The notes under the pieces are model-generated. The model did not search any database, was not told the DNA's origin, and was given only the letters and a program-made list of their open reading frames with translations. Of a stretch of 15,455 nt of DNA, positions 6,400 to 15,455 are shown one piece after another. The position numbers were made by a program, and so were the translations under genes. The DNA comes from DASXRU01 sp039933315 (GTDB lineage: Bacteria; Acidobacteriota; Blastocatellia; Pyrinomonadales; Pyrinomonadaceae). The stretch's first letter is position 1. Each line of letters starts with the position of its first letter. Location: assembly GCA_039933315.1 (NCBI GenBank), contig JBDTOI010000094.1:1-15455 (forward strand). The letters run 5' to 3'.

Positions 6400-9300
6400 T
6401 CACTGGCTCGTACCGGCGCGTTCTTCCGCCGCCGCTTCCGGCTTTTGGGTTTCGGCTGGCGGCTTTTCTCCTAAAACGACGAGCACGCTGTGCGGCTGGC
6501 CGTCGTCTTTCAATCTCACTTGATCATCGGACTGCAGTGCGCCGTCCACTTCAACTCGGGCGACTCCCCGGCTGATGCCGATCGGGTTTTCAACTTTAAT
6601 GCGATAGTGCGTGGCGCCGCGCCGGTAAATAATCTCGAACTCGCGCCAGTTGCGCGGGATGCAGGGATCGATTTGTAAGTGTTCGCCGCGCAGCTTGAAG
6701 CCGAGTATCGATTCCAGTCCCGCGCGATACATCCATCCCGCCGATCCGGTGTACCAGGTCCAACCGCCGCGCCCGGTGTGGGGCGGCACCGCATAAACGT
6801 CGCCCGCGGCCACGTAAGGCTCGACCTTGTACTTGTGCAGGCCGGCCCGCGTGGAGGCGTGGTTGATGGGATTCAAAAGCGCGAACAGCTCGCCCGCGCG
6901 ATCTCCTTCGCCCAGCATCGCGTAGGCAATCAAAGTCCACAGCGCCGCATGAGTATATTGCCCACCGTTCTCGCGTACCCCGGGGACATAGCCTTTTATG
7001 TAACCCGGATCGAGCGCGCTGTTGTCGAAGGGCGGTGTGAAGAGGATTACCAGGCCATCCCCCCTTCTAATCAAATACTCTTCGACCGCTGCCATCGAAC
7101 GAACGGCGCGATGATGATCGGCAGCGCCGGAGATTACGCCCCACGACTGCGCGATCGAATCGATGCGGCACTCCTCGTTCTGCACCGATCCCAGCGGAGT
7201 GCCATCATCAAAGTAAGCTCGCCGGTACCAATCGCCGTCCCAGGCTTGCTGCTCCAATGCATTCTTTAGCTTCTCCATATGCCTGCGGTAACGGGTGCCG
7301 CGGGCTTTGTCTTTATGCAGATCGCAAAGCGGGGCGAAGCCTCCCAGGATTGTGTAGAGAAACCAGCCGACCCACACGCTTTCCCCTTTGCCCAGATGTC
7401 CGACGCGGTTCATACCGTCGTTCCAATCGCCGCCGCCCATCAAGGGCAGGCCATGGCTACCCACGGCGAGACTGCGTTCGATCGCCCGCACGCAGTGCTC
7501 GAAGATTGTTCCTTGTTCGGCAGAGACCACCGGCTGCATATATGATTCGTGCTCATCGGCAGCAAGGAGTGGAGCTTCGAGGAATGGCACCCTCTCCTGC
7601 AGCAGCGAATTATCGCCAGTGGTACTCAGGTAAAAGGTAACGACATAGGGCAGCCATAGCAGGTCATCAGAAAAACGTGTGCGCACGCCCCGACCGGTAG
7701 GCGGATGCCACCAGTGCTGTACGTCACCTTCCTTGAATTGATGAGCCGCGGCGCGGAGAATGTGCTCCCGCGCAATCTCTGGTTTGGCATAAACGAGTCC
7801 CATCACGTCCTGCAATTGATCGCGAAAACCGTAAGCGCCGCCCGACTGATAGAAAGCCGAACGCGCCCAGACGCGACACGAAAGTGTCTGGTACACGAGC
7901 CAACGATTCAATATCGTATCCATCGCCGCGTCCGGAGTGTGGACTTCGATAACGTTGCCAAACTCTTCCCAGTAATGGGTGACTTCTTCGAAAGCCTCAT
8001 GAACTGTCGCCAATTGCCGGTAGCGTTCGTTCACGGCACGTGCTTCAGCGATCGACTCGCCCTGGCCCAGCAGGAAAGCGACCTCGCGTGCTTCGCCTGG
8101 CTGCAGCTCGATCAGGGTCTGAATGGCAGCGCACGGATCGAGGCCGGCCCCAGTCCGCCCCGACAAGTGGGCCCGGCCCAGGGCCGCCGGCTGGGCCAGC
8201 GATCCGTTGCGACCCACGAATTCTTTGCGATCGCAGGTCATGGTCCGTTGTACGTCGCCACTCGTGCCGGCGAAAGCGATCCGGGCCGCGAATTCATTGT
8301 TGTAAGGATTGCGCGCAAAAATTGCGCCGGCGGTGGCATCGATTTCGGTGATCACATAAGGCGCAGCGGAGTTACGCGAAGCGCCCAACACCAGCTCGTT
8401 GTAATTCGTTACCGCCAGCCGGCGTGGCCGGTCGGTCCGGTTCTGGAGTCTCAGTAAAGAGATCTTTACCGGCGCCGCCAGCGGGACGAAGAGCAGCAAC
8501 TCCTGCGAAATGCCGTGGCTGGTGTGCTCGATGACTGTGTAGCCTTGACCATGGCGGATCAGGTACGGCTGCGCTTCGCGAATTGGCAGAGGCGTGGGAG
8601 TCCAGGACGCGCCGGTGTCCTCATCGCGAATGTAAATTGCTTCGCCCGCTGGATCGCTGACGGCATCGTTGGACCATGGAGTCAAACGATTGGCCTGGCT
8701 GTTCACCGACCAGGTAAAGCCCGATCCGGTATCGGTAACCTGGAAGCCAAAGTCCACCTTGTTGGCAATGATGTTGGACCATGGCGCCGGTGTCCATTGT
8801 CCTTCGCCCAGCGCCGTCACATATTCGCGTCCCCCGTGGCCGAATCCACCCAGCCCATTAAAAAAGGCAAGTTTCGGCGGCGTCAGCACCGGCTCAGGAT
8901 AATTGCGCGACGGCGCCCGCGGCAGGAACGGCGGGGGCAGGGCATCCTCAACCGGCCGGCGCACCAAGTGCTCTTCCAGCGTGCCTCGCTCGGTAACGAA
9001 AACAGCCCGCGCCACCGCGTGCAAGAGGATGCGGTCGGCTTCCGGCATCAGTTCGGCGCGGCGCAGATAGACCCCGCCGGGTTTGTCCTGCAGTGCCTGT
9101 AGCCCGGTGGTGCGCACGAGTGCCTGGAGCCCGTCCTGCAGCGATTGCGCATAGCTGGCGGGATGATCATTCAGAATTACCAGATCGAAGCGCAGCCCTT
9201 TCAGGTGCAAGTATTCGTGGGCGCGCACAATCTGACGCACCATGCCCACGTCCTCCTCCTGATTTATGCGCACCAGGACGATCGGCAGATCGCCGCTGAT

Positions 9301-12300
9301 GCCGTAGGGCCAGAGGTTTGATTGCGCTTGTGTATTCAGCGCCAGCACATACGGGCTCGGTCTGAGGGATGGATCGGAGTAGAGCACGCGGCCCGCCAGT
9401 CGCTGAAAGAGATGTGCTTCCTCAGCGTCGATGTTCAAGTGACTCATTTCCACCTGGGCCCTGGTCCACGCCAGGCGGGCTTCGCGCTCGAAGATGTGCG
9501 GGTCGTGATACTTGTCGGCCAGCGCCGTAGCTTCATCGCGCGAGTGGGCGACGGCGGTGGCAAACGAAACCTGCGCCGTTTCATTAGGCAGCAGACGCAT
9601 GCGGCAGCGCAGACTGAAAACCGGATCCAGCACCGCCCCGGTGGTATTTGAGAGAGGCCTATCCTCCATCACCGCGATGGGATCAGCCGGAGTATGGCCG
9701 CGGCCGACAAAACGCGCCCGGTCCGTTTCGTATTGCACGACTCCGATAGTCTCGCCGCTAATGGCAATCACGTGCACGCCCCAGACCGGTTCATCCGAAG
9801 ATGAGCGCTGGCGCCGGTGGGCCAACAGCGCACTTTCGGCGGCAAAGAATTCCGTTTCCACGAACAGATTGCTGAAGGCCGGATGGGTAGCATCGGCGGC
9901 TGGAGGCGCCAGCACTATCTCGCTGTAACTTGTCAGCTCGATCTCGCGCGGCCGGGTTGAATAATTTGTCACTGAAACACGGCGCAGCTCGGCATTATCT
10001 TCAGCCGAAACCACCACTTCCGTGTGGGTGGAGATACCGGCGTCCTGGCGCCAGAAATCGACTTTGTCTTCCGAGAATGAAACTTCATACGCCTGTGGTT
10101 CGCGCCCGACGGGCTGATATCCGGTGGACCAGACGGCGCCGCTACGCACATCGCGGACGTAGCAGTAGCTGCCCCAGTTGTCGCGCGTGACGTCTTCGCG
10201 CCAGCGCGTGACCGCCAGTGGGCCGCATCCGGAATACCCGGAGCCGGCGCTCGTAATCATCACACTGTAGGTTCCGTTCGAGAGTAACTGCGTGCGCGGT
10301 GTAGGCAAATGGGGCGTGTCGTAAACACGCGTGACCAGACCAGTCAGAGTGCGAACGACGCGTCCGGTCAAAACTTCTTCCGCGCGCGGGTGGGCGGCAG
10401 TGACGCCGCGCGGAATGCGCTCCTGCAATAGCAACTCGGTTGCCTGCACCAGCGGCTCATCATGAAACCGCCGCTGCATGATCTCGCGGTTGATGAGATT
10501 GTCGAGCGCCACCAGGCTCATGCCCTGGTGATGGGCCATGAACGCGCGAATGAAAACCCGCTTCTGATTTTGGGGCAGCCGCTCGGGCGTGTAATCAATT
10601 GCTTCAAAGAATCCGTAGCGCGCCAGGGCCCCTTCTCGCTCAAGCAAACGCAGGTTTTCGATTGCCTCCTGGGGCCGCACGGCGGTGGCCAGCAGAGTTG
10701 AATAGGGCGAAACGACCAGGTCTTCGCTCAGCCCCCGTTTCAATCCAAGGCCGGGCACCCCGAATGGACCGTACTGATAAATTAGATGCAAATCGCGCAC
10801 GTTGTAGGCGGATTCGGAAATGCCCCAGGGCACACCGCGCTCGCGGCCGTACTCGATCTGGCGGGCCACCACGGCATCGTAGGTTTGACCCAACAACGTT
10901 TCCTCGTAATCCCGCATGACCAGCAAAGGCATCAGGTATTCGAACATGGTGCCGGTCCAGGAAATCAGCGCGCGACTGCTATCCACAGAAGTGAGCTGGC
11001 GACCGAGCCGGAACCAGTGCTCCTGCGGCACGTCGCCTTTGGCGATGGCTATGAAACTAGCCAGCCGTGATTCCGACGCCAGCAAATCGTAATAAGAATT
11101 ATCGTGCCTTCCTTCCGTAACGTTGTGGCCTATGACAAAGACTTTCCGTTCCTCGTCCAGCAGGAAACCAAAATCCATGTCATCGAAAACTCGGTCGCAG
11201 GTGTTCGCCAGCTTTGCCAGCCGGGTCGAGAAAGTTTTAGCTGCTTCCGCTGCTTGTTCGATGGCCCGGGTCAGGACTTCCAGGCCACTCAACGCGGCGT
11301 CTCGCTCAGCCGTCGCCTGGGGCAGACATTGTTCGAGTTGAGCGCGCAAGGCCGCCAATCTTACCAGCGCCCGGTCGCTGGTTTCCGTAATCTGAGAAAG
11401 GTTGGGAACACTCTCCAGCGCGCTGTTTATTTCTTCCCACTCAGAAGCGACTGCCGCACCACAACTGCTGATGATCGGTCCCAGGTGCCCGGTCAGCGCA
11501 GCGCCCCACGGGACCAGCAACTCAAAATCGCGGCGGTAGCCCCTGGTCTGATGAATCAGCGAACCGATCCACGAGCGCAACTCCAGGAAGGCTTCGTTTC
11601 CATGTTCGTAAGACAGGGCGCCCACGATGTCGTCAATCACGGACGCGTGCTGGCCCATCGAGTCAAAGAGGTCGGCCCACGCAGCCAGTGTTTTCGGCGG
11701 GCCGGAAGAAACCAGGCCGGCACAGGCTTCGATCTCTTCGCGCAGTTGTTTGGTAGTGACAACCTCGGTGCGCTGCCGCACGGCGCCCAGGCGGCCCGCT
11801 TCTTCCTGCAAGCAGAAGATCGTGTCGGCCAGTCCCTTGATGACTCGCGTATCGAAAACCTGCGTGTTAGGTAGCTCGACGCATGCTTGCTTGAGCGCAA
11901 TCAAATTCCCCGCCAGGTTGCCACTGTCCACCGTGGAAATGTATAGCGGCGACAGTGGCTCCAGCGTGCGCGTTTCATACCAGTTGAAGAAATGGCCGCG
12001 AAAGGTTCGGAGTTTACCGACTGTCGCAAACGTGAGTTCGAGCCGCTCTGCCAGCTCTACGCCGCTTATGTAACCGAAATCATGCGCGGCTACTGTTGAG
12101 AGCAGGAGTAACCCGATGTTCGTAGGCGAAGTGCGATGCGCGATCACCGGCTGCGGGTCTTCCTGATAATTGTCCGGCGGCAGCCAGTGGTCCTCGTCGC
12201 CGACGAAAGTTTCGAAGAAGCGCCACGTGCGACGGGCGATCAGACGCGTGTGGCGCAGGTCTTTGGGATTTAGCTGCGTCCGCTTTTTTGGCAGATGACG

Positions 12301-15279
12301 GCTGACCCAGAAGGCGATCAACGGCGACATCGCCCAGGCCAGCAGAAAGGGAGCAGCCAGCGGTAACGACCTGGGCTTGAAAACAATCACCAGCGATGTA
12401 GCCTCGACGATCATCAATTCCGCCGGCCACATCAGGCGCAGAAAGTCGGCAATATTGTGCTTGCGTTGTCGCTCGGCCTGGAGCGCGGTAGTCCACTCCA
12501 GCAGATGTCGGTCGGAAAAGAGTTTGCGCCACGCGGTGCGCGCGATCGCATCCGACATCAACGCGGCCTGATGAGCCAGAAAGGAGATACTCAGCGCCAC
12601 CTGCCCCGTGTGCGTGCGCAGATCGCCCCACACGCTCCAGAAATGGCTGGTCCAGGCGATGCCGCGCGGATGAAGCAGCAGTCCTGCAGTGACATGGGCG
12701 TAAATGGGAAAGGCGAGTACCAGTAGGGCGAACAGAGTCCACCACGCAGGCGGGCCCGGCAGCACGGTCCAGCCGGCGACCAGCAGGAAGAGCATGGCCG
12801 GGGCCAGCAGACTACGCCGCAGGTTGTCGAAGATTTTCCAACGCGAAATCAGGGGTATCCGGTTGGCCCGTTTCTCTCCATGCGCATCCCGCACGCGCGG
12901 CAACAGGTAACCCGCGATTTGCCAGTCACCACGAGTCCATCGATGTTGCCGCATCGCATAAGCGTCGTAGTGAGCGGGATAGTCGTCGAGAAACTCGATA
13001 TCGGTAACGAGGGCGGCGCGCGCGAAAATCGACTCGAAAAGATCGTGGCTTAGCAGTGAATTCTCGGGCACGCGATCGGCGAGCGCCGCTTCGAAGGCGT
13101 CCACGTCGTAGAGACCTTTTCCCGTGTAGATGCCTTCGCCAAAGAGATCCTGGTAAACGTCTGAGGCTGCGGTGGTGTATGGATCAATGCCGGTGTTGCC
13201 GGAAAAGACGCGAGCGAAACGCGAGCGCGATGCGCTCTGGAGCGACATGCTGACGCGAGGTTGCAGAATGCCGTAGCCGCGCGTTACCCGGCCCACTTGC
13301 GCGTCGAATTGCGGACGATTGAGCGGATGAACCGCTTTGCCTACCAACCGGCGGGCAGCATCGCGCGGCAACTGTGTGTCTGAATCCAGGGTGATGACGT
13401 AGCGAACCTGGGCCATCAGTGAGGGTTCGGCTGTGGCCACTACAAAAGTGGTATCGCGCGCGCCACGCAGAAGGCGGTTAAACTCATGCAGCTTGCCGCG
13501 CTTGCGTTCCCAGCCCAGCCATTTCCGTTCGCACTCGTTCCAAAGCCGGCGGCGATGAAATAAATGAAAGCGCGGCCCCGAGTCTCTGGAGTACTTCTGG
13601 TTTAATTCTTCGATCCGGTTCAACGCTGTTTCCAGAATGGCCGCGTCGCTGTCTAATTCTTCCGCCGGGGCATCCACAAAATCTCCCAACAGACCGAAAT
13701 AGATACGGTCGTCCTGATTTGCCAGAAAGTGAATTTCCAGCTTATCGACGAGTTCTTGCGCTGTTTCCGCACTGTCGTAAATCGCGGGCACTACCACCAT
13801 CGTGCATGCTTCGTGAGGAATGCCGCGCAACGTATTGATCATCGGCAACAACCGCGGCGGGAACGTATGGGTCAGGTCCCAGTTCAGAACACTCAACGCG
13901 AGATCGCTGGCCGGAATCACAGCCAACAGCACCACGGCCACCAGCAGGGGCCAGCCGGCCCCGGCGCGCCAGGCGCCGGTAATGAGCAGCGCCAGAATAA
14001 TTCCGGTCATAAAAGCGACAGCACTCAGGTAGATCGCGGTAGGGTGGCGCAGAACAAAACGCCGGGCACGGTCGATCAGGGGCGCACGGTACGCGAAGGC
14101 TCGTTCCAACAAAGGCAGACCATCGTCTATGAGAAAGTAGCCGACGTGGGCGTGCGCTTCATTAGCCGCGTGGGCCTTGTGCGCTTCGCGCGCCAGTTGG
14201 ACCGTCGCGCGGGCTATTTCCATCTCGCTGGTTTTGGTTCGCTTGCTAATACGCTCGATGACGTGGCGATAACGATCGCGAGTGTCAAAGTCCATGCGCG
14301 CGTAAACGCCGGCCGGATCCTCGGACAGCAGCGGATCGATGAGACTGACTTTTTCGAAGAACTCTTTCCAGTCGAGAGTGGAAAGCAGCCGCATGCTGGT
14401 GATGATGTTTCCGACGGTGATCTGGGCCGCGGCCTGTCGCTGGTGTTCGGTTTGTACCACTTGCTCGGTGGTCAGTCCCTGACGTGCCAGGGTTTGTTCC
14501 ACCCAATCAAAAACCGGAATCACCGCCGGATCCTGCTCGCGTAAACGCTGAGTTAACTGGACCACAAAGGCGCGCGGGATTTCGCCTCGCTTTCCCAGGC
14601 GGTCGGCCAGCAAGGGGACTAACTCGCCAGGTTGCCGGCGGGCCACTTCCAACAAACGATCGGCAAACTTGTCCGCCTCTTCGCGCTCAACCCTTGACGA
14701 AACAATCCTGGTCGCCAGCCGTCGCAGGTTTTCCACGAGGGCCAGTCGCAGCGTAATGGGCACCGCCCACAACTCACCTATCGAAAGGGGCGAAACTTTT
14801 TGGTAAGCCTTGATGAAGCGCCGCAGGGTTTCGGTGTCGAGGCGGCTATCGGTATGCGCAATCAGTGCCAGAGCAAAAGCATAAATACGTGGGTAGTCTT
14901 TTAACTCACCGTCGGCGAGTTTGGGGAGTTCTTTGTAATAGCCGCGGGGCAGGTCCTCGCGAATCTCGCGCACCTGTTCTTCGACGATATGAAAATTGTC
15001 CACCAACCACTCGGCCGCGGGCGAGATGGTGCGCTCGCTGCGAATGGCGTCCGCCAGCGCATGGTAGGCAGCAAGAAGTTTGCGCCCATTCTCTTCCAGG
15101 CGCGGCAGCAACAAACGGGCGCGCCGCGGACGGGCGGCGATTTTGTGTGATTGGGCGAGGGTGGCGGCAAACTGTTCCAGCCGCTCTATGCTGAAGAGCT
15201 CTTCGCGAATGGGCTCGTCGCTCTTCGCGTCCGGGGGACGCTGAAATCTTCCAAAGAGCGTTGAAAAGAGTTCACCCAT
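6400..15279 (-). CDS. ndvB: Cyclic beta-1,2-glucan synthase-like protein (NdvB/ChvB/Cgs type; GT84 - cyclisation domain - GH94)
   Basis: At 2959 residues it is close to the roughly 2,800-2,900 of known Cgs/ChvB proteins. Residues 1-400 are a helical cytoplasmic region opening with the typical IREELFSIERLEQ. Membrane segments occur near 415-465, 817-865 and 947-997. Between them lies the GT84 glucosyltransferase, with TLDSDTQ (Asp632 and Asp634), LLSHDLFE (Asp746) and RQHRWTRGDWQ (777-787, a QxxRW-type motif). Residues about 1020-1570 match the middle glycoamylase-like domain (GVPWGISESAYN, ARYGFFEAIDYT), which closes the ring in characterised synthases. Two GH94 N-terminal-type sandwiches follow near 1660-1920 and 2137-2390, then the GH94 barrel with GGGDWNDGMN (Asp2618 and Asp2621), a phosphorylase-like domain that controls chain length. 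The product is expected to be a beta-1,2-glucan from UDP-glucose, built at the inner membrane. ATG 15279 was chosen for its conserved N-terminus, with only a weak AAGG upstream. All domains look intact. The symbol reflects family membership. Confidence 0.92.
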   Translation of the reverse strand: MGELFSTLFGRFQRPPDAKSDEPIREELFSIERLEQFAATLAQSHKIAARPRRARLLLPRLEENGRKLLAAYHALADAIRSERTISPAAEWLVDNFHIVEEQVREIREDLPRGYYKELPKLADGELKDYPRIYAFALALIAHTDSRLDTETLRRFIKAYQKVSPLSIGELWAVPITLRLALVENLRRLATRIVSSRVEREEADKFADRLLEVARRQPGELVPLLADRLGKRGEIPRAFVVQLTQRLREQDPAVIPVFDWVEQTLARQGLTTEQVVQTEHQRQAAAQITVGNIITSMRLLSTLDWKEFFEKVSLIDPLLSEDPAGVYARMDFDTRDRYRHVIERISKRTKTSEMEIARATVQLAREAHKAHAANEAHAHVGYFLIDDGLPLLERAFAYRAPLIDRARRFVLRHPTAIYLSAVAFMTGIILALLITGAWRAGAGWPLLVAVVLLAVIPASDLALSVLNWDLTHTFPPRLLPMINTLRGIPHEACTMVVVPAIYDSAETAQELVDKLEIHFLANQDDRIYFGLLGDFVDAPAEELDSDAAILETALNRIEELNQKYSRDSGPRFHLFHRRRLWNECERKWLGWERKRGKLHEFNRLLRGARDTTFVVATAEPSLMAQVRYVITLDSDTQLPRDAARRLVGKAVHPLNRPQFDAQVGRVTRGYGILQPRVSMSLQSASRSRFARVFSGNTGIDPYTTAASDVYQDLFGEGIYTGKGLYDVDAFEAALADRVPENSLLSHDLFESIFARAALVTDIEFLDDYPAHYDAYAMRQHRWTRGDWQIAGYLLPRVRDAHGEKRANRIPLISRWKIFDNLRRSLLAPAMLFLLVAGWTVLPGPPAWWTLFALLVLAFPIYAHVTAGLLLHPRGIAWTSHFWSVWGDLRTHTGQVALSISFLAHQAALMSDAIARTAWRKLFSDRHLLEWTTALQAERQRKHNIADFLRLMWPAELMIVEATSLVIVFKPRSLPLAAPFLLAWAMSPLIAFWVSRHLPKKRTQLNPKDLRHTRLIARRTWRFFETFVGDEDHWLPPDNYQEDPQPVIAHRTSPTNIGLLLLSTVAAHDFGYISGVELAERLELTFATVGKLRTFRGHFFNWYETRTLEPLSPLYISTVDSGNLAGNLIALKQACVELPNTQVFDTRVIKGLADTIFCLQEEAGRLGAVRQRTEVVTTKQLREEIEACAGLVSSGPPKTLAAWADLFDSMGQHASVIDDIVGALSYEHGNEAFLELRSWIGSLIHQTRGYRRDFELLVPWGAALTGHLGPIISSCGAAVASEWEEINSALESVPNLSQITETSDRALVRLAALRAQLEQCLPQATAERDAALSGLEVLTRAIEQAAEAAKTFSTRLAKLANTCDRVFDDMDFGFLLDEERKVFVIGHNVTEGRHDNSYYDLLASESRLASFIAIAKGDVPQEHWFRLGRQLTSVDSSRALISWTGTMFEYLMPLLVMRDYEETLLGQTYDAVVARQIEYGRERGVPWGISESAYNVRDLHLIYQYGPFGVPGLGLKRGLSEDLVVSPYSTLLATAVRPQEAIENLRLLEREGALARYGFFEAIDYTPERLPQNQKRVFIRAFMAHHQGMSLVALDNLINREIMQRRFHDEPLVQATELLLQERIPRGVTAAHPRAEEVLTGRVVRTLTGLVTRVYDTPHLPTPRTQLLSNGTYSVMITSAGSGYSGCGPLAVTRWREDVTRDNWGSYCYVRDVRSGAVWSTGYQPVGREPQAYEVSFSEDKVDFWRQDAGISTHTEVVVSAEDNAELRRVSVTNYSTRPREIELTSYSEIVLAPPAADATHPAFSNLFVETEFFAAESALLAHRRQRSSSDEPVWGVHVIAISGETIGVVQYETDRARFVGRGHTPADPIAVMEDRPLSNTTGAVLDPVFSLRCRMRLLPNETAQVSFATAVAHSRDEATALADKYHDPHIFEREARLAWTRAQVEMSHLNIDAEEAHLFQRLAGRVLYSDPSLRPSPYVLALNTQAQSNLWPYGISGDLPIVLVRINQEEDVGMVRQIVRAHEYLHLKGLRFDLVILNDHPASYAQSLQDGLQALVRTTGLQALQDKPGGVYLRRAELMPEADRILLHAVARAVFVTERGTLEEHLVRRPVEDALPPPFLPRAPSRNYPEPVLTPPKLAFFNGLGGFGHGGREYVTALGEGQWTPAPWSNIIANKVDFGFQVTDTGSGFTWSVNSQANRLTPWSNDAVSDPAGEAIYIRDEDTGASWTPTPLPIREAQPYLIRHGQGYTVIEHTSHGISQELLLFVPLAAPVKISLLRLQNRTDRPRRLAVTNYNELVLGASRNSAAPYVITEIDATAGAIFARNPYNNEFAARIAFAGTSGDVQRTMTCDRKEFVGRNGSLAQPAALGRAHLSGRTGAGLDPCAAIQTLIELQPGEAREVAFLLGQGESIAEARAVNERYRQLATVHEAFEEVTHYWEEFGNVIEVHTPDAAMDTILNRWLVYQTLSCRVWARSAFYQSGGAYGFRDQLQDVMGLVYAKPEIAREHILRAAAHQFKEGDVQHWWHPPTGRGVRTRFSDDLLWLPYVVTFYLSTTGDNSLLQERVPFLEAPLLAADEHESYMQPVVSAEQGTIFEHCVRAIERSLAVGSHGLPLMGGGDWNDGMNRVGHLGKGESVWVGWFLYTILGGFAPLCDLHKDKARGTRYRRHMEKLKNALEQQAWDGDWYRRAYFDDGTPLGSVQNEECRIDSIAQSWGVISGAADHHRAVRSMAAVEEYLIRRGDGLVILFTPPFDNSALDPGYIKGYVPGVRENGGQYTHAALWTLIAYAMLGEGDRAGELFALLNPINHASTRAGLHKYKVEPYVAAGDVYAVPPHTGRGGWTWYTGSAGWMYRAGLESILGFKLRGEHLQIDPCIPRNWREFEIIYRRGATHYRIKVENPIGISRGVARVEVDGALQSDDQVRLKDDGQPHSVLVVLGEKPPAETQKPEAAAEERAGTSQ

Positions 15280-15455
15280 GTTGAGCCTTAAGCGGAGAAT
15301 TGGATGTGAAAGGGGTCTGTTTCGAGTCTAGGATACCATGAGTGGTCTGTCCCTTTCCTTTCCCCCGGGGCTCGTCGTTCTCAACCTACGGGAGCATGAT
15401 CTACAATCGGTCGCTTTATAGAGTGATCCGGAAGAGCGAAATGGGTTGGAAGCGG
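15280..15455. other. Upstream region of the glucan synthase; possible start of a plus-strand gene at the right edge
   Basis: This divergent-looking region should contain the minus-strand glucan synthase promoter, but no clear pair of boxes stands out. On the plus strand a frame is open from 15342 to the window end, with an internal ATG at 15396 (MIYNRSLYRV). GGAG is only one base before that ATG, too close to be a good ribosome binding site. A TACAAT box at 15402-15407, with a weak TTCTCA 17 bases upstream, could instead be a promoter for a gene beyond the edge. Coding status is undecided. Confidence 0.3.

Noticed and set aside
6357..6575. Plus-strand frame of 72 codons starting in the repeat-dense gap
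   Set aside because: It begins inside the right arm of the long inverted repeat and runs antisense into the glucan synthase end. There is no ribosome binding site or recognisable protein.
13729..14544. Open frame of 271 codons on the plus strand
   Set aside because: It is antisense to the N-terminal part of the glucan synthase. Its composition is rich in Arg, Gln and Gly with no domain, typical of a shadow frame in GC-rich coding DNA. Similar plus-strand frames at 7705-8457, 8515-9102 and 11104-11874 were rejected for the same reason.
15338..15422. Short plus-strand frame starting MSGLSLSFPP
   Set aside because: Only 27 codons before a TAG, no ribosome binding site and no similarity that I recognise.

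Overview
The window carries four confident protein genes and several families of palindromic intergenic repeats. There is no sign of RNA genes, CRISPR arrays, insertion sequences or phage genes. The sequence is moderately GC-rich with long, cleanly coding genes. A secreted WD40-caspase fusion, a very large NdvB/Cgs-type glucan synthase and abundant small palindromic repeats between genes suggest a soil-type bacterium. My best guess is Acidobacteriota, perhaps the Blastocatellia/Pyrinomonadaceae. That guess rests on general resemblance and not on a marker gene.

Layout, left to right. Bases 1-203 are a leader region with one copy of a 32-nt GC-rich palindromic repeat and a separate small hairpin. 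Bases 204-4139 (+) encode a 1311-residue exported protein: signal peptide, fourteen WD40 repeats (enough for two seven-bladed propellers), a linker and beta-sandwich-like segment, and a C-terminal caspase-like (peptidase C14) domain with its His/Cys pair intact. Bases 4140-4288 hold two more copies of the 32-nt repeat, in inverted orientation, between the convergent caspase and SIMPL genes. Bases 4289-5026 (-) encode a membrane-anchored SIMPL/DUF541 protein. Bases 5132-6097 (-) encode a two-part GNAT-type acetyltransferase. Bases 6098-6399 are a repeat-dense gap with three unrelated palindromic elements, including a 27-nt inverted repeat around a 64-nt loop. Bases 6400-15279 (-) encode a 2959-residue cyclic beta-1,2-glucan synthase-like protein. 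Bases 15280-15455 are its upstream region, possibly with the start of another gene running off the right edge.

The three minus-strand genes run in the order glucan synthase, acetyltransferase, SIMPL. They are separated by gaps with hairpins, so a single tight operon is not obvious. The glucan synthase would make a cyclic or linear beta-1,2-glucan at the inner membrane, and the SIMPL protein and the secreted caspase protein would act outside the cytoplasm. No direct pathway link between the four genes can be shown from sequence. The most notable signals are the architecture of the exported double-propeller caspase, with its methionine-rich insert, and the several distinct palindromic repeat families placed at nearly every gene boundary.
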